Origin: Bryopsis sp. KO-2023
Taxonomy: Eukaryota > Chlorophyta > Ulvophyceae > Bryopsidales > Bryopsidaceae
DNA length: 64,000 bases
Direction: 5' to 3'
Assembly: GCA_030272585.1 (NCBI GenBank)
Contig: BSYQ01000013.1
Span: forward strand, 62,001 to 126,000
The position numbers and the translations under genes are program-made. Shown here one piece after another: positions 45,101 through 56,220 of this stretch. The notes beneath the pieces were generated by a model, which made no database searches, was not told the origin of the DNA, and worked only from the letters and a program-made list of their open reading frames with translations. Each line of letters starts with the position of its first letter. The stretch's first letter is position 1.

Positions 45101-46175
45101 AATCAAAATAATCAAGTTGCCCCCGCCGGATTTCCTGAGACATCCCTGATCTCGGTACTGATCGGCCCCAATCGTGCTTGATTGGCGAGTTCGGAAGGGA
45201 TCGCATGTTTTCACGATGGTATGAGGGCAACACGTTTGAATGCCTCCGTCGAGGGCTTTTGTACTCGTCCATCAAGCACATCCAAACCTCCAAATCGAAA
45301 ATAATCAAGTTGCCCCCGCCGGATTTCCTGAGACATCCCTGATCTCGGTACTGATCGGCCCCAATCGTGCTTGATTGGCGAGTTCGGAAGGGATCGCATG
45401 TTTTCACGATGGTATGAGGGCAACACGTTTGAATGCCTCCGTCGAGGGCTTTTGTACTCGTCCATCAAGCACATCCACACCTCCAAATCGAAAATAATCA
45501 AGTTGCCCCCGCCGGATTTCTTGAGACATCCCTGATCTCGGTACTGATCGGCCCCAATCGTGCTTGATTGGCGAGTTCGGAAGGGATCGCATGTTTTCAC
45601 GATGGTATGAGGGCAACACGTTTGAATGCCTCCGTCGAGGGCTTTTGTACTCGTCCATCAAGCACATCCATACCTCCAAATCGAAAATAATCAAGTTGCC
45701 CCCGCCGGATTTCCTGAGACATCCCTGATCTCGGTACTGATCGGCCCCAATCGTGCTTGATTGGCGAGTTCGGAAGGGATCGCATGTTTTCACGATGGTA
45801 TGAGGGCAACACGTTTGAATGCCTCCGTCGAGGGCTTTTGTACTCGTCCATCAAGCACATCCATACCTCCAAATCGAAAATAATCAAGTTGCCCCCGCCG
45901 GATTTCCTGAGACATCCCTGATCTCGGTACTGATCGGCCCCAATCGTGCTTGATTGGCGAGTTCGGAAGGGATCGCATGTTTTCACGATGGTATGAGGGC
46001 AACACGTTTGAATGCCTCCGTCGAGGGCTTTTGTACTCGTCCATCAAGCACATCCTTACCTCCAAATCGAAAATAATCAAGTTGCCCCCGCCGGATTTCC
46101 TGAGACATCCCTGATCTCGGTACTGATCGGCCCCAATCGTGCTTGATTGGCGAGTTCGGAAGGGATCGCATGTTT
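30171..46175 (-). repeat. Higher-order repeat family P
   Basis: A marker pair recurs through this region. One 5S copy has cgggccc instead of cggcccc in its A box area, and the adjacent unit has the spacer form aaatcaaaataatc. The pair occurs near 30.3, 31.5, 32.5, 35.7, 38.2, 41.7 and 45.0 kb. Steps are 1,156, 963, 3,279, 2,507, 3,472 and 3,278 bp, or about 6, 5, 17, 13, 18 and 17 units. Other linked variants (a gccctcgcc 5S end, cttgagac, catccttacc) recur in matching order, so whole multi-unit blocks were copied. Confidence 0.8.
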
Positions 46176-48490
46176 TCACGATGGTATGAGGGCAACACGT
46201 TTGAATGCCTCCGTCGAGGGCTTTTGTACTCGTCCATCAAGCACATCCATACCTCCAAATCGAAAATAATCAAGTTGCCCCCGCCGGATTTCCTGAGACA
46301 TCCCTGATCTCGGTACTGATCGGCCCCAATCGTGCTTGATTGGCGAGTTCGGAAGGGATCGCATGTTTTCACGATGGTATGAGGGCACCACGTTTGAATT
46401 CCTCCGTCGAGGGCTTTTGTACTCGTCCATCAAGCACATCCATACCTCCAAATCGAAAATAATCAAGTTGCCCCCGCCGGATTTCCTGAGACATCCCTGA
46501 TCTCGGTACTGATCGGCCCCAATCGTGCTTGATTGGCGAGTTCGGAAGGGATCGCATGTTTTCACGATGGTATGAGGGCAACACGTTTGAATGCCTCCGT
46601 CGAGGGCTTTTGTACTCGTCCATCAAGCACATCCAAACCTCCAAATCAAAAATAATCAAGTTGCCCCCGCCGGATTTCCTAAGACATCCCTGATCTCGGT
46701 ACTGATCGGCCCCAATCGTGCTTGATTGGCGAGTTCGGAAGGGATCGCATGTTTTCACGATGGTATGAGGGCAACACGTTTGAATGCCTCCGTCGAGGGC
46801 TTTTGTACTCGTCCATCAAGCACATCCATACCTCCAAATCGAAAATAATCAAGTTGCCCCCGCCGGATTTCCTGAGACATCCCTGATCTCGGTACTGATC
46901 GGCCCCAATCGTGCTTGATTGGCGAGTTCGGAAGGGATCGCATGTTTTCACGATGGTATGAGGGCAACACGTTTGAATGCCTCCGTCGAGGGCTTTTGTA
47001 CTCGTCCATCAAGCACATCCAAACCTCCAAATCAAAAATAATCAAGTTGCCCCCGCCGGATTTCCTAAGACATCCCTGATCTCGGTACTGATCGGCCCCA
47101 ATCGTGCTTGATTGGCGAGTTCGGAAGGGATCGCATGTTTTCACGATGGTATGAGGGCAACACGTTTGAATGCCTCCGTCGAGGGCTTTTGTACTCGTCC
47201 ATCAAGCACATCCATACCTCCAAATCGAAAATAATCAAGTTGCCCCCGCCGGATTTCCTGAGACATCCCTGATCTCGGTTCTGATCGGCCCCAATCGTGC
47301 TTGATTGGCGAGTTCGGAAGGGATCGCATGTTTTCACGATGGTATGAGGGCAACACGTTGTAATGCCTCCGTCGAGGGCTTTTGTACTCGTCCATCAAGC
47401 ACATCCATACCTCCAAATCGAAAATAATCAAGTTGCCCCCGCCGGATTTCTTGAGACATCCCTAATCTCGGTTCTGATCGGCCCCAATCGTGCTTGATTG
47501 GCGAGTTCGGAAGGGATCGCATGTTTTCACGATGGTATGAGGGCAACACGTTTGAATGTCTCCGTCGAGGGCTTTTGTACTCGTCCATCAAGCACATCCA
47601 TACCTCCAAATCGAAAATAATCAAGTTGCCCCCGCCGGATTTCCTGAGACATCCCTGATCTCGGTACTGATCGGCCCCAATCGTGCTTGATTGGCGAGTT
47701 CGGAAGGGATCGCATGTTTTCACGATGGTATGAGGGCAACACGTTTGAATGCCTCCGTCGAGGGCTTTTGTACTCGTCCATCAAGCACATCCATACCTCC
47801 AAAAAATAATCGGGTTGCCCCCGCCGGATTTCCTGAGACATCCCTGATCTCGGTACTGATCGGCCCCAATCGTGCTTGATTGGCGAGTTCGGAAGGGATC
47901 GCATGTTTTCACGATGGTATGAGGGCAACACGTTTGAATGCCTCCGTCGAGGGCTTTTGTACTCGTCCATCAAGCACATCCAAACCTCCAAATCAAAAAT
48001 AATCAAGTTGCCCCCGCCGGATTTCCTGAGACATCCCTGATCTCGGTACTGATCGGCCCCAATCGTGCTTGATTGGCGAGTTCGGAAGGGATCGCATGTT
48101 TTCACGATGGTATGAGGGCAACACGTTTGAATGCCTCCGTCGAGGGCTTTTGTACTCGTCCATCAAGCACATCCATACCTCCAAATCGAAAATAATCAAG
48201 TTGCCCCCGCCGGATTTCCTGAGACATCCCTGATCTCGGTACTGATCGGCCCCAATCGTGCTTGATTGGCGAGTTCGGAAGGGATCGCATGTTTTCACGA
48301 TGGTATGAGGGCAACATGTTTGAATGCCTCCGTCGAGGGCTTTTGTACTCGTCCATCAAGCACATCCATACCTCCAAATCGAAAATAATCAAGTTGCCCC
48401 CGCCGGATTTCCTAAGACATCCCTGATCTCGGTACTGATCGGCCCCAATCGTGCTTGATTGGCGAGTTCGGAAGGGATCGCATGTTTTCA
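46176..48490 (-). repeat. Higher-order repeat Q, copy 2
   Basis: This is a partial copy of the Q variant series: the ggcacc/aattcc unit at about 46,385, ggttctgatc at about 47,277 and the shortened spacer at 47,801-47,814. It is offset by about 20,054 bp from copy 1. After the acatg unit at about 48,315 it switches back to P-type units. Confidence 0.75.
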
Positions 48491-49259
48491 CGATGGTATG
48501 AGGGCAACACGTTTGAATGCCTCCGTCGAGGGCTTTTGTACTCGTCCATCAAGCACATCCACACCTCCAAATCGAAAATAATCAAGTTGCCCCCGCCGGA
48601 TTTCTTGAGACATCCCTGATCTCGGTACTGATCGGCCCCAATCGTGCTTGATTGGCGAGTTCGGAAGGGATCGCATGTTTTCACGATGGTATGAGGGCAA
48701 CACGTTTGAATGCCTCCGTCGAGGGCTTTTGTACTCGTCCATCAAGCACATCCATACCTCCAAATCGAAAATAATCAAGTTGCCCCCGCCGGATTTCCTG
48801 AGACATCCCTGATCTCGGTACTGATCGGCCCCAATCGTGCTTGATTGGCGAGTTCGGAAGGGATCGCATGTTTTCACGATGGTATGAGGGCAACACGTTT
48901 GAATGCCTCCGTCGAGGGCTTTTGTACTCGTCCATCAAGCACATCCATACCTCCAAATCGAAAATAATCAAGTTGCCCCCGCCGGATTTCCTGAGACATC
49001 CCTGATCTCGGTACTGATCGGCCCCAATCGTGCTTGATTGGCGAGTTCGGAAGGGATCGCATGTTTTCACGATGGTATGAGGGCAACACGTTTGAATGCC
49101 TCCGTCGAGGGCTTTTGTACTCGTCCATCAAGCACATCCTTACCTCCAAATCGAAAATAATCAAGTTGCCCCCGCCGGATTTCCTGAGACATCCCTGATC
49201 TCGGTACTGATCGGCCCCAATCGTGCTTGATTGGCGAGTTCGGAAGGGATCGCATGTTT

Positions 49260-51569
49260 TCACGATGGTATGAGGGCAACACGTTTGAATGCCTCCGTCG
49301 AGGGCTTTTGTACTCGTCCATCAAGCACATCCATACCTCCAAATCGAAAATAATCAAGTTGCCCCCGCCGGATTTCCTGAGACATCCCTGATCTCGGTAC
49401 TGATCGGCCCCAATCGTGCTTGATTGGCGAGTTCGGAAGGGATCGCATGTTTTCACGATGGTATGAGGGCACCACGTTTGAATTCCTCCGTCGAGGGCTT
49501 TTGTACTCGTCCATCAAGCACATCCATACCTCCAAATCGAAAATAATCAAGTTGCCCCCGCCGGATTTCCTGAGACATCCCTGATCTCGGTACTGATCGG
49601 CCCCAATCGTGCTTGATTGGCGAGTTCGGAAGGGATCGCATGTTTTCACGATGGTATGAGGGCAACACGTTTGAATGCCTCCGTCGAGGGCTTTTGTACT
49701 CGTCCATCAAGCACATCCAAACCTCCAAATCAAAAATAATCAACTTGCCCCGCCGGATTTCCTAAGACATCCCTGATCTCGGTACTTATCGGCCCCAATC
49801 GTGCTTGATTGGCGAGTTCGGAAGGGATCGCATGTTTTCACGATGGTATGAGGGCAACACGTTTGAATGCCTCCGTCGAGGGCTTTTGTACTCGTCCATC
49901 AAGCACATCCATACCTCCAAATCGAAAATAATCAAGTTGCCCCCGCCGGATTTCCTGAGACATCCCTGATCTCGGTACTGATCGGCCCCAATCGTGCTTG
50001 ATTGGCGAGTTCGGAAGGGATCGCATGTTTTCACGATGGTATGAGGGCAACACGTTTGAATGCCTCCGTCGAGGGCTTTTGTACTCGTCCATCAAGCACA
50101 TCCAAACCTCCAAATCAAAAATAATCAAGTTGCCCCGCCGGATTTCCTAAGACATCCCTGATCTCGGTACTGATCGGCCCCAATCGTGCTTGATTGGCGA
50201 GTTCGGAAGGGATCGCATGTTTTCACGATGGTATGAGGGCAACACGTTTGAATGCCTCCGTCGAGGGCTTTTGTACTCGTCCATCAAGCACATCCATACC
50301 TCCAAATCGAAAATAATCAAGTTGCCCCCGCCGGATTTCCTGAGACATCCCTGATCTCGGTTCTGATCGGCCCCAATCGTGCTTGATTGGCGAGTTCGGA
50401 AGGGATCGCATGTTTTCACGATGGTATGAGGGCAACACGTTGTAATGCCTCCGTCGAGGGCTTTTGTACTCGTCCATCAAGCACATCCATACCTCCAAAT
50501 CGAAAATAATCAAGTTGCCCCCGCCGGATTTCTTGAGACATCCCTAATCTCGGTTCTGATCGGCCCCAATCGTGCTTGATTGGCGAGTTCGGAAGGGATC
50601 GCATGTTTTCACGATGGTATGAGGGCAACACGTTTGAATGTCTCCGTCGAGGGCTTTTGTACTCGTCCATCAAGCACATCCATACCTCCAAATCGAAAAT
50701 AATCAAGTTGCCCCCGCCGGATTTCCTGAGACATCCCTGATCTCGGTACTGATCGGCCCCAATCGTGCTTGATTGGCGAGTTCGGAAGGGATCGCATGTT
50801 TTCACGATGGTATGAGGGCAACACGTTTGAATGCCTCCGTCGAGGGCTTTTGTACTCGTCCATCAAGCACATCCATACCTCCAAAAAATAATCGGGTTGC
50901 CCCCGCCGGATTTCCTGAGACATCCCTGATCTCGGTACTGATCGGCCCCAATCGTGCTTGATTGGCGAGTTCGGAAGGGATCGCATGTTTTCACGATGGT
51001 ATGAGGGCAACACGTTTGAATGCCTCCGTCGAGGGCTTTTGTACTCGTCCATCAAGCACATCCAAACCTCCAAATCAAAAATAATCAAGTTGCCCCCGCC
51101 GGATTTCCTGAGACATCCCTGATCTCGGTACTGATCGGCCCCAATCGTGCTTGATTGGCGAGTTCGGAAGGGATCGCATGTTTTCACGATGGTATGAGGG
51201 CAACACGTTTGAATGCCTCCGTCGAGGGCTTTTGTACTCGTCCATCAAGCACATCCATACCTCCAAATCGAAAATAATCAAGTTGCCCCCGCCGGATTTC
51301 CTGAGACATCCCTGATCTCGGTACTGATCGGCCCCAATCGTGCTTTATTGGCGAGTTCGGAAGGGATCGCATGTTTTCACGATGGTATGAGGGCAACATG
51401 TTTGAATGCCTCCGTCGAGGGCTTTTGTACTCGTCCATCAAGCACATCCATACCTCCAAATCGAAAATAATCAAGTTGCCCCCGCCGGATTTCCTAAGAC
51501 ATCCCTGATCTCGGTACTGATCGGCCCCAATCGTGCTTGATTGGCGAGTTCGGAAGGGATCGCATGTTT
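49260..51569 (-). repeat. Higher-order repeat Q, copy 3
   Basis: A further copy of the Q series with its shortened spacer at 50,883-50,896, 3,082 bp (16 units) after that of copy 2. It shares with copies 2 and 4 the change reading cttgagacatccctaatc (here near 50,532-50,549), which copy 1 lacks. Copies 2-4 are therefore closer to each other than to copy 1. Confidence 0.75.
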
Positions 51570-54500
51570 TCACGATGGTATGAGGGCAACACGTTTGAAT
51601 GTCTCCGTCGAGGGCTTTTGTACTCGTCCATCAAGCACATCCATACCTCCAAATCGAAAATAATCAAGTTGCCCCCGCCGGATTTCCTGAGACATCCCTG
51701 ATCTCGGTACTGATCGGCCCCAATCGTGCTTGATTGGCGAGTTCGGAAGGGATCGCATGTTTTCACGATGGTATGAGGGCACCACGTTTGAATTCCTCCG
51801 TCGAGGGCTTTTGTACTCGTCCATCAAGCACATCCATACCTCCAAATCGAAAATAATCAAGTTGCCCCCGCCGGATTTCCTGAGACATCCCTGATCTCGG
51901 TACTGATCGGCCCCAATCGTGCTTGATTGGCGAGTTCGGAAGGGATCGCATGTTTTCACGATGGTATGAGGGCAACACGTTTGAATGCCTCCGTCGAGGG
52001 CTTTTGTACTCGTCCATCAAGCACATCCAAACCTCCAAATCAAAAATAATCAAGTTGCCCCGCCGGATTTCCTAAGACATCCCTGATCTCGGTACTTATC
52101 GGCCCCAATCGTGCTTGATTGGCGAGTTCGGAAGGGATCGCATGTTTTCACGATGGTATGAGGGCAACACGTTTGAATGCCTCCGTCGAGGGCTTTTGTA
52201 CTCGTCCATCAAGCACATCCATACCTCCAAATCGAAAATAATCAAGTTGCCCCCGCCGGATTTCCTGAGACATCCCTGATCTCGGTACTGATCGGCCCCA
52301 ATCGTGCTTGATTGGCGAGTTCGGAAGGGATCGCATGTTTTCACGATGGTATGAGGGCAACACGTTTGAATGCCTCCGTCGAGGGCTTTTGTACTCGTCC
52401 ATCAAGCACATCCAAACCTCCAAATCAAAAATAATCAAGTTGCCCCGCCGGATTTCCTAAGACATCCCTGATCTCGGTACTGATCGGCCCCAATCGTGCT
52501 TGATTGGCGAGTTCGGAAGGGATCGCATGTTTTCACGATGGTATGAGGGCAACACGTTTGAATGCCTCCGTCGAGGGCTTTTGTACTCGTCCATCAAGCA
52601 CATCCATACCTCCAAATCGAAAATAATCAAGTTGCCCCCGCCGGATTTCCTGAGACATCCCTGATCTCGGTTCTGATCGGCCCCAATCGTGCTTGATTGG
52701 CGAGTTCGGAAGGGATCGCATGTTTTCACGATGGTATGAGGGCAACACGTTGTAATGCCTCCGTCGAGGGCTTTTGTACTCGTCCATCAAGCACATCCAT
52801 ACCTCCAAATCGAAAATAATCAAGTTGCCCCCGCCGGATTTCTTGAGACATCCCTAATCTCGGTTCTGATCGGCCCCAATCGTGCTTGATTGGCGAGTTC
52901 GGAAGGGATCGCATGTTTTCACGATGGTATGAGGGCAACACGTTTGAATGTCTCCGTCGAGGGCTTTTGTACTCGTCCATCAAGCACATCCATACCTCCA
53001 AATCGAAAATAATCAAGTTGCCCCCGCCGGATTTCCTGAGACATCCCTGATCTCGGTACTGATCGGCCCCAATCGTGCTTGATTGGCGAGTTCGGAAGGG
53101 ATCGCATGTTTTCACGATGGTATGAGGGCAACACGTTTGAATGCCTCCGTCGAGGGCTTTTGTACTCGTCCATCAAGCACATCCATACCTCCAAAAAATA
53201 ATCGGGTTGCCCCCGCCGGATTTCCTGAGACATCCCTGATCTCGGTACTGATCGGCCCCAATCGTGCTTGATTGGCGAGTTCGGAAGGGATCGCATGTTT
53301 TCACGATGGTATGAGGGCAACACGTTTGAATGCCTCCGTCGAGGGCTTTTGTACTCGTCCATCAAGCACATCCAAACCTCCAAATCAAAAATAATCAAGT
53401 TGCCCCCGCCGGATTTCCTGAGACATCCCTGATCTCGGTACTGATCGGCCCCAATCGTGCTTGATTGGCGAGTTCGGAAGGGATCGCATGTTTTCACGAT
53501 GGTATGAGGGCAACACGTTTGAATGCCTCCGTCGAGGGCTTTTGTACTCGTCCATCAAGCACATCCATACCTCCAAATCGAAAATAATCAAGTTGCCCCC
53601 GCCGGATTTCCTGAGACATCCCTGATCTCGGTACTGATCGGCCCCAATCGTGCTTGATTGGCGAGTTCGGAAGGGATCGCATGTTTTCACGATGGTATGA
53701 GGGCAACATGTTTGAATGCCTCCGTCGAGGGCTTTTGTACTCGTCCATCAAGCACATCCATACCTCCAAATCGAAAATAATCAAGTTGCCCCCGCCGGAT
53801 TTCCTAAGACATCCCTGATCTCGGTACTGATCGGCCCCAATCGTGCTTGATTGGCGAGTTCGGAAGGGATCGCATGTTTTCACGATGGTATGAGGGCAAC
53901 ACGTTTGAATGTCTCCGTCGAGGGCTTTTGTACTCGTCCATCAAGCACATCCATACCTCCAAATCGAAAATAATCAAGTTGCCCCCGCCGGATTTCCTGA
54001 GACATCCCTGATCTCGGTACTGATCGGCCCCAATCGTGCTTGATTGGCGAGTTCGGAAGGGATCGCATGTTTTCACGATGGTATGAGGGCAACACGTTTG
54101 AATGTCTCCGTCGAGGGCTTTTGTACTCGTCCATCAAGCACATCCAAACCTCCCAATCAAAAATAATCAAGTTGCCCCCGCCGGATTTCCTAAGACATCC
54201 CTGATCTCGGTACTGATCGGCCCCAATCGTGCTTGATTGGCGAGTTCGGAAGGGATCGCATGTTTTCACGATGGTATGAGGGCAACACGTTTGAATGCCT
54301 CCGTCGAGGGCTTTTGTACTCGTCCATCAAGCACATCCAAACCTCCAAATCAAAAATAATCAAGTTGCCCCCGCCGGATTTCCTGAGACATCCCTGATCT
54401 CGGTACTGATCGGCCCCAATCGTGCTTGATTGGCGAGTTCGGAAGGGATCGCATGTTTTCACGATGGTATGAGGGCAACACGTTTGAATGCCTCCGTCGA

Positions 54501-55041
54501 GGGCTTTTGTACTCGTCCATCAAGCACATCCTTACCTCCAAATCAAAAATAATCAAGTTGCCCCCGCCGGATTTCCTGAGACATCCCTGATCTCGGTACT
54601 GATCGGCCCCAATCGTGCTTGATTGGCGAGTTCGGAAGGGATCGCATGTTTTCACGATGGTATGAGGGCAACACGTTTGAATGCCTCCGTCGAGGGCTTT
54701 TGTACTCGTCCATCAAGCACATCCATACCTCCAAATCGAAAATAATCAAGTTAACCCCGCCGGATTTCCTGAGACATCCTTGATCTCGGTACTGATCGGC
54801 CCCAATCGTGCTTGATTGGCGAGTTCGGAAGGGATCGCATGTTTTCACGATGGTATGAGGGCAACACGTTTGAATGCCTCTGTCGAGGGCTTTTGTACTC
54901 GTCCATCAAGCACATCCATACCTCCAAATCGAAAATAATCAAGTTGCCCCCGCCGGATTTCCTGAGACAACCCTGATCTCGGTACTGATCGGCCCCAATC
55001 GTGCTTGATTGGCGAGTTCGGAAGGGATCGCATGTTTTCAC
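51570..55041 (-). repeat. Higher-order repeat Q, copy 4, at the array edge
   Basis: This copy covers the full length of copy 1, including the late markers (gttaacccc near 54,750 and the cctctgtcg spacer near 54,886), at a constant offset of 25,446 bp. Its shortened spacer is at 53,193-53,206, 2,310 bp (12 units) after that of copy 3. It runs to within two units of the array end. Confidence 0.8.
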
Positions 55042-55135
55042 GATGGTATGAGGGCAACACGTTTGAATGCCTCCGTCGAGGGCTTTTGTACTCGTCCATC
55101 AAGCACATCCATACCTCCAAATCCAAAAAAATCAA

Positions 55136-55251
55136 GTTGCCCCCGCCGGATTTCCTGAGACATCCTTGATCTCGGTACTGATCGGCCCCAATCGTGCTTG
55201 ATTGGCGAGTTCGGAAGGGATCGCATGTTTTCACGATGGTATGAGGGCAAC
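55136..55251 (-). rRNA. 5S rRNA, last array copy
   Basis: The outermost copy of the array is complete and has all control elements, with one change (catccttgat) in the C box area. Its terminator side is unusually strong, seven T residues on the minus strand from the spacer aaatccaaaaaaatc. Its 5' flank departs from the array consensus after cgagggctt, so the usual TACAAAA stretch is changed. It is probably a usable gene. Confidence 0.85.
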
Positions 55252-55267
55252 ACGTTTGAATGCCTCC

Positions 55268-55544
55268 GTCGAGGGCTTTCGTAGCCGTTTCTCGGGCTCG
55301 CAAGCAATTCGTTCTTTCAATGATTCGTGCTTTTCTTGTTGAATCGTTTTTTAAGGATGGAATTGACAGTGCATTAAAACGTTATACTTTTGGGTCCCTT
55401 GAATTCGAGCTGATTGGAGGGATTGTCCTTTTTGGGTTTAGGTTTGGCGACGTGGTTTGACTTCTCACGAGTGGCTGAGTGTGCGCCAGTGAGGGCGAGC
55501 GTCTGGGTGAGCGTGGCACGTGGGTGGGTGAAATTGTGCGGGTC
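55268..55544. repeat. Array-flank duplication, copy A
   Basis: The array spacer runs into unique-looking sequence at about 55,285. The segment from gtcgagggct at 55,268 to gggtca near 55,544 recurs at 57,011-57,293 in the same orientation, at about 89% identity by eye. In both places it lies directly upstream of a 5S sequence on the minus strand, so a 5S gene end and its flank were duplicated together. It holds a hairpin and T-run (55,319-55,352). I see no protein gene in it. Confidence 0.8.
55319..55352 (+). other. Hairpin followed by six T, in flank copy A
   Basis: AATGATTC (319-326) can pair with GAATCGTT (341-348): eight pairs including one T-G wobble, around a 14-nt loop, followed by T residues to 352. 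The structure is kept in copy B (57,062-57,094). A hairpin with a T-run could end a short Pol III transcript on the plus strand, but I cannot identify such an RNA. Confidence 0.35.
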
Positions 55545-55760
55545 AGCACGTGGGGGAGCGTGCGACGGGGACAGAGTGGAAGGGTGGGCGTGTGTGGGCG
55601 TGTGGTGGGTGAGTCAGCGCGCGGGCGAGCGCGTCAGTGCTGCAACGAAAGGACTTGGGAGGAGTTGCGTTTCTTTTTTTGTGTGTGTGGCAACGGAGTG
55701 CTCCGATCGTGGGGTGCTGGTGGCGTTCCTGGGTTCAAGCGCGCCCTTGGTGGATGATCC
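55480..55760. other. G/T-rich low-complexity tract
   Basis: The plus strand is dominated by G and T with many gtggg, gtgtg and gcgag words. Only its first 65 bases or so are shared with the second flank copy. Open frames here are rich in Gly, Val, Trp and Arg only because of composition. I see no gene or RNA structure I can name. Confidence 0.5.
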
Positions 55761-55789
55761 GATCAGGTAATTTGGGATTATCGGCGTGA

Positions 55790-56215
55790 TCTTTCTCGGG
55801 AGAAAAAAGGGAGAGAGGGTTGGAAAAAAAACGGCCAAGCGAGAAGGGGACAAAAAAAAAGAGGGAGGAAAAAAGGAAGAGAAAGGTCCAAAGAAAAGTT
55901 TTCGATTCCAAAGGGAAGAAAAAACTCTTTCGGAATGGTAGAATAAACGAGAAAAAAAAAAAAAAAAGATTTTTTTGGAGAGGAACGAAAGAGAAGAAAA
56001 AACGACCGAAAAAAAAAGTACCAAAAAAAACAGACGGAAAAAACATGTTTTTTTTCATAGAAAAAGAAAATGGGTACAAAAAATTGTTTCAAAAACCAGA
56101 AAGTTTGATTAAAAAGAAGAAGAAAATCGATCTCTTCGATAAAACACGAAAAAAAGTTGGAAACTTCAAAGAAACACAAAAACCCATGAAAAACGAGCAA
56201 CTCTTTTTACACGAC
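55790..56215. other. Polypurine (A/G) tract
   Basis: About 425 bases in which the plus strand is overwhelmingly A and G, with many A-runs (17 in a row near 55,953) and short GA-rich words. Both strands stay open for over 100 codons here, but the products are Lys/Arg/Glu runs or Phe/Ser/Leu runs from composition alone. The tract separates the array flank from the tRNA genes. Confidence 0.6.
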
Positions 56216-56220
56216 AATCC

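Larger units (their letters stand above)
4..55251 (-). rRNA. 5S ribosomal RNA genes (array of about 287 copies)
   Basis: On the minus strand each copy starts near GTTGCCCTCATACCATC and ends near CCGGCGGGGGCAACTT. The two ends pair (GTTGCCC with GGGCAAC) as helix I of 5S rRNA. Family landmarks appear in order: CATACC near nucleotide 10, GATCCCTTCCGAACTC in the loop B/C region, CAAGCA in the A box, CAGTACC, GGGATG in the C box, and the 3' strand of helix I. Length and order match eukaryotic 5S RNA of 118-121 nt. The product is the small RNA of the large ribosomal subunit, transcribed by RNA polymerase III with TFIIIA. Mature ends are uncertain by one or two bases. Most copies look intact; some in the right half carry changes in the helix I strand or in the control region. 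Confidence 0.95.
1..55285 (-). repeat. Tandem 5S rDNA array, about 287 units of about 193 bp
   Basis: The same unit repeats head to tail without interruption from the left window edge to about 55,285. Typical spacing is 193 bp; a minority of units are 190-192 bp. The second gene starts at 196 and the last at 55,136. That distance equals 285 units with about 65 single-base losses, giving about 287 gene copies with the first and last included. All copies read on the minus strand. Each unit is a 5S gene of about 116-119 bp plus a spacer of 75-77 bp that holds the Pol III terminator of one gene and the 5' flank of the next. The array is open on the left, so its true size is larger. Unit length is not a multiple of three, and the long open frames running through it are not genes. 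Confidence 0.95.

Noticed and set aside
1-55285. CRISPR-like or centromeric satellite array.
   Set aside because: There are no variable spacers between short repeats, and the unit encodes a full 5S rRNA with control region and terminator.
98-55303. Hundreds of near-identical open frames of about 60-260 codons across the array, which could be read as a tandem protein family.
   Set aside because: They cross 5S genes and spacers, shift with each unit because 193 is not a multiple of three, and overlap each other. The sequence is clearly 5S rRNA, so the frames are accidental.
55725-55760. tRNA-like B box (gggttcaagcgc).
   Set aside because: No matching acceptor, D or anticodon stems surround it.
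55414-55770. 118-codon frame in the G/T-rich tract.
   Set aside because: Low-complexity composition with no recognisable domain. It begins in the 5S flank and is not kept in the duplicate copy.
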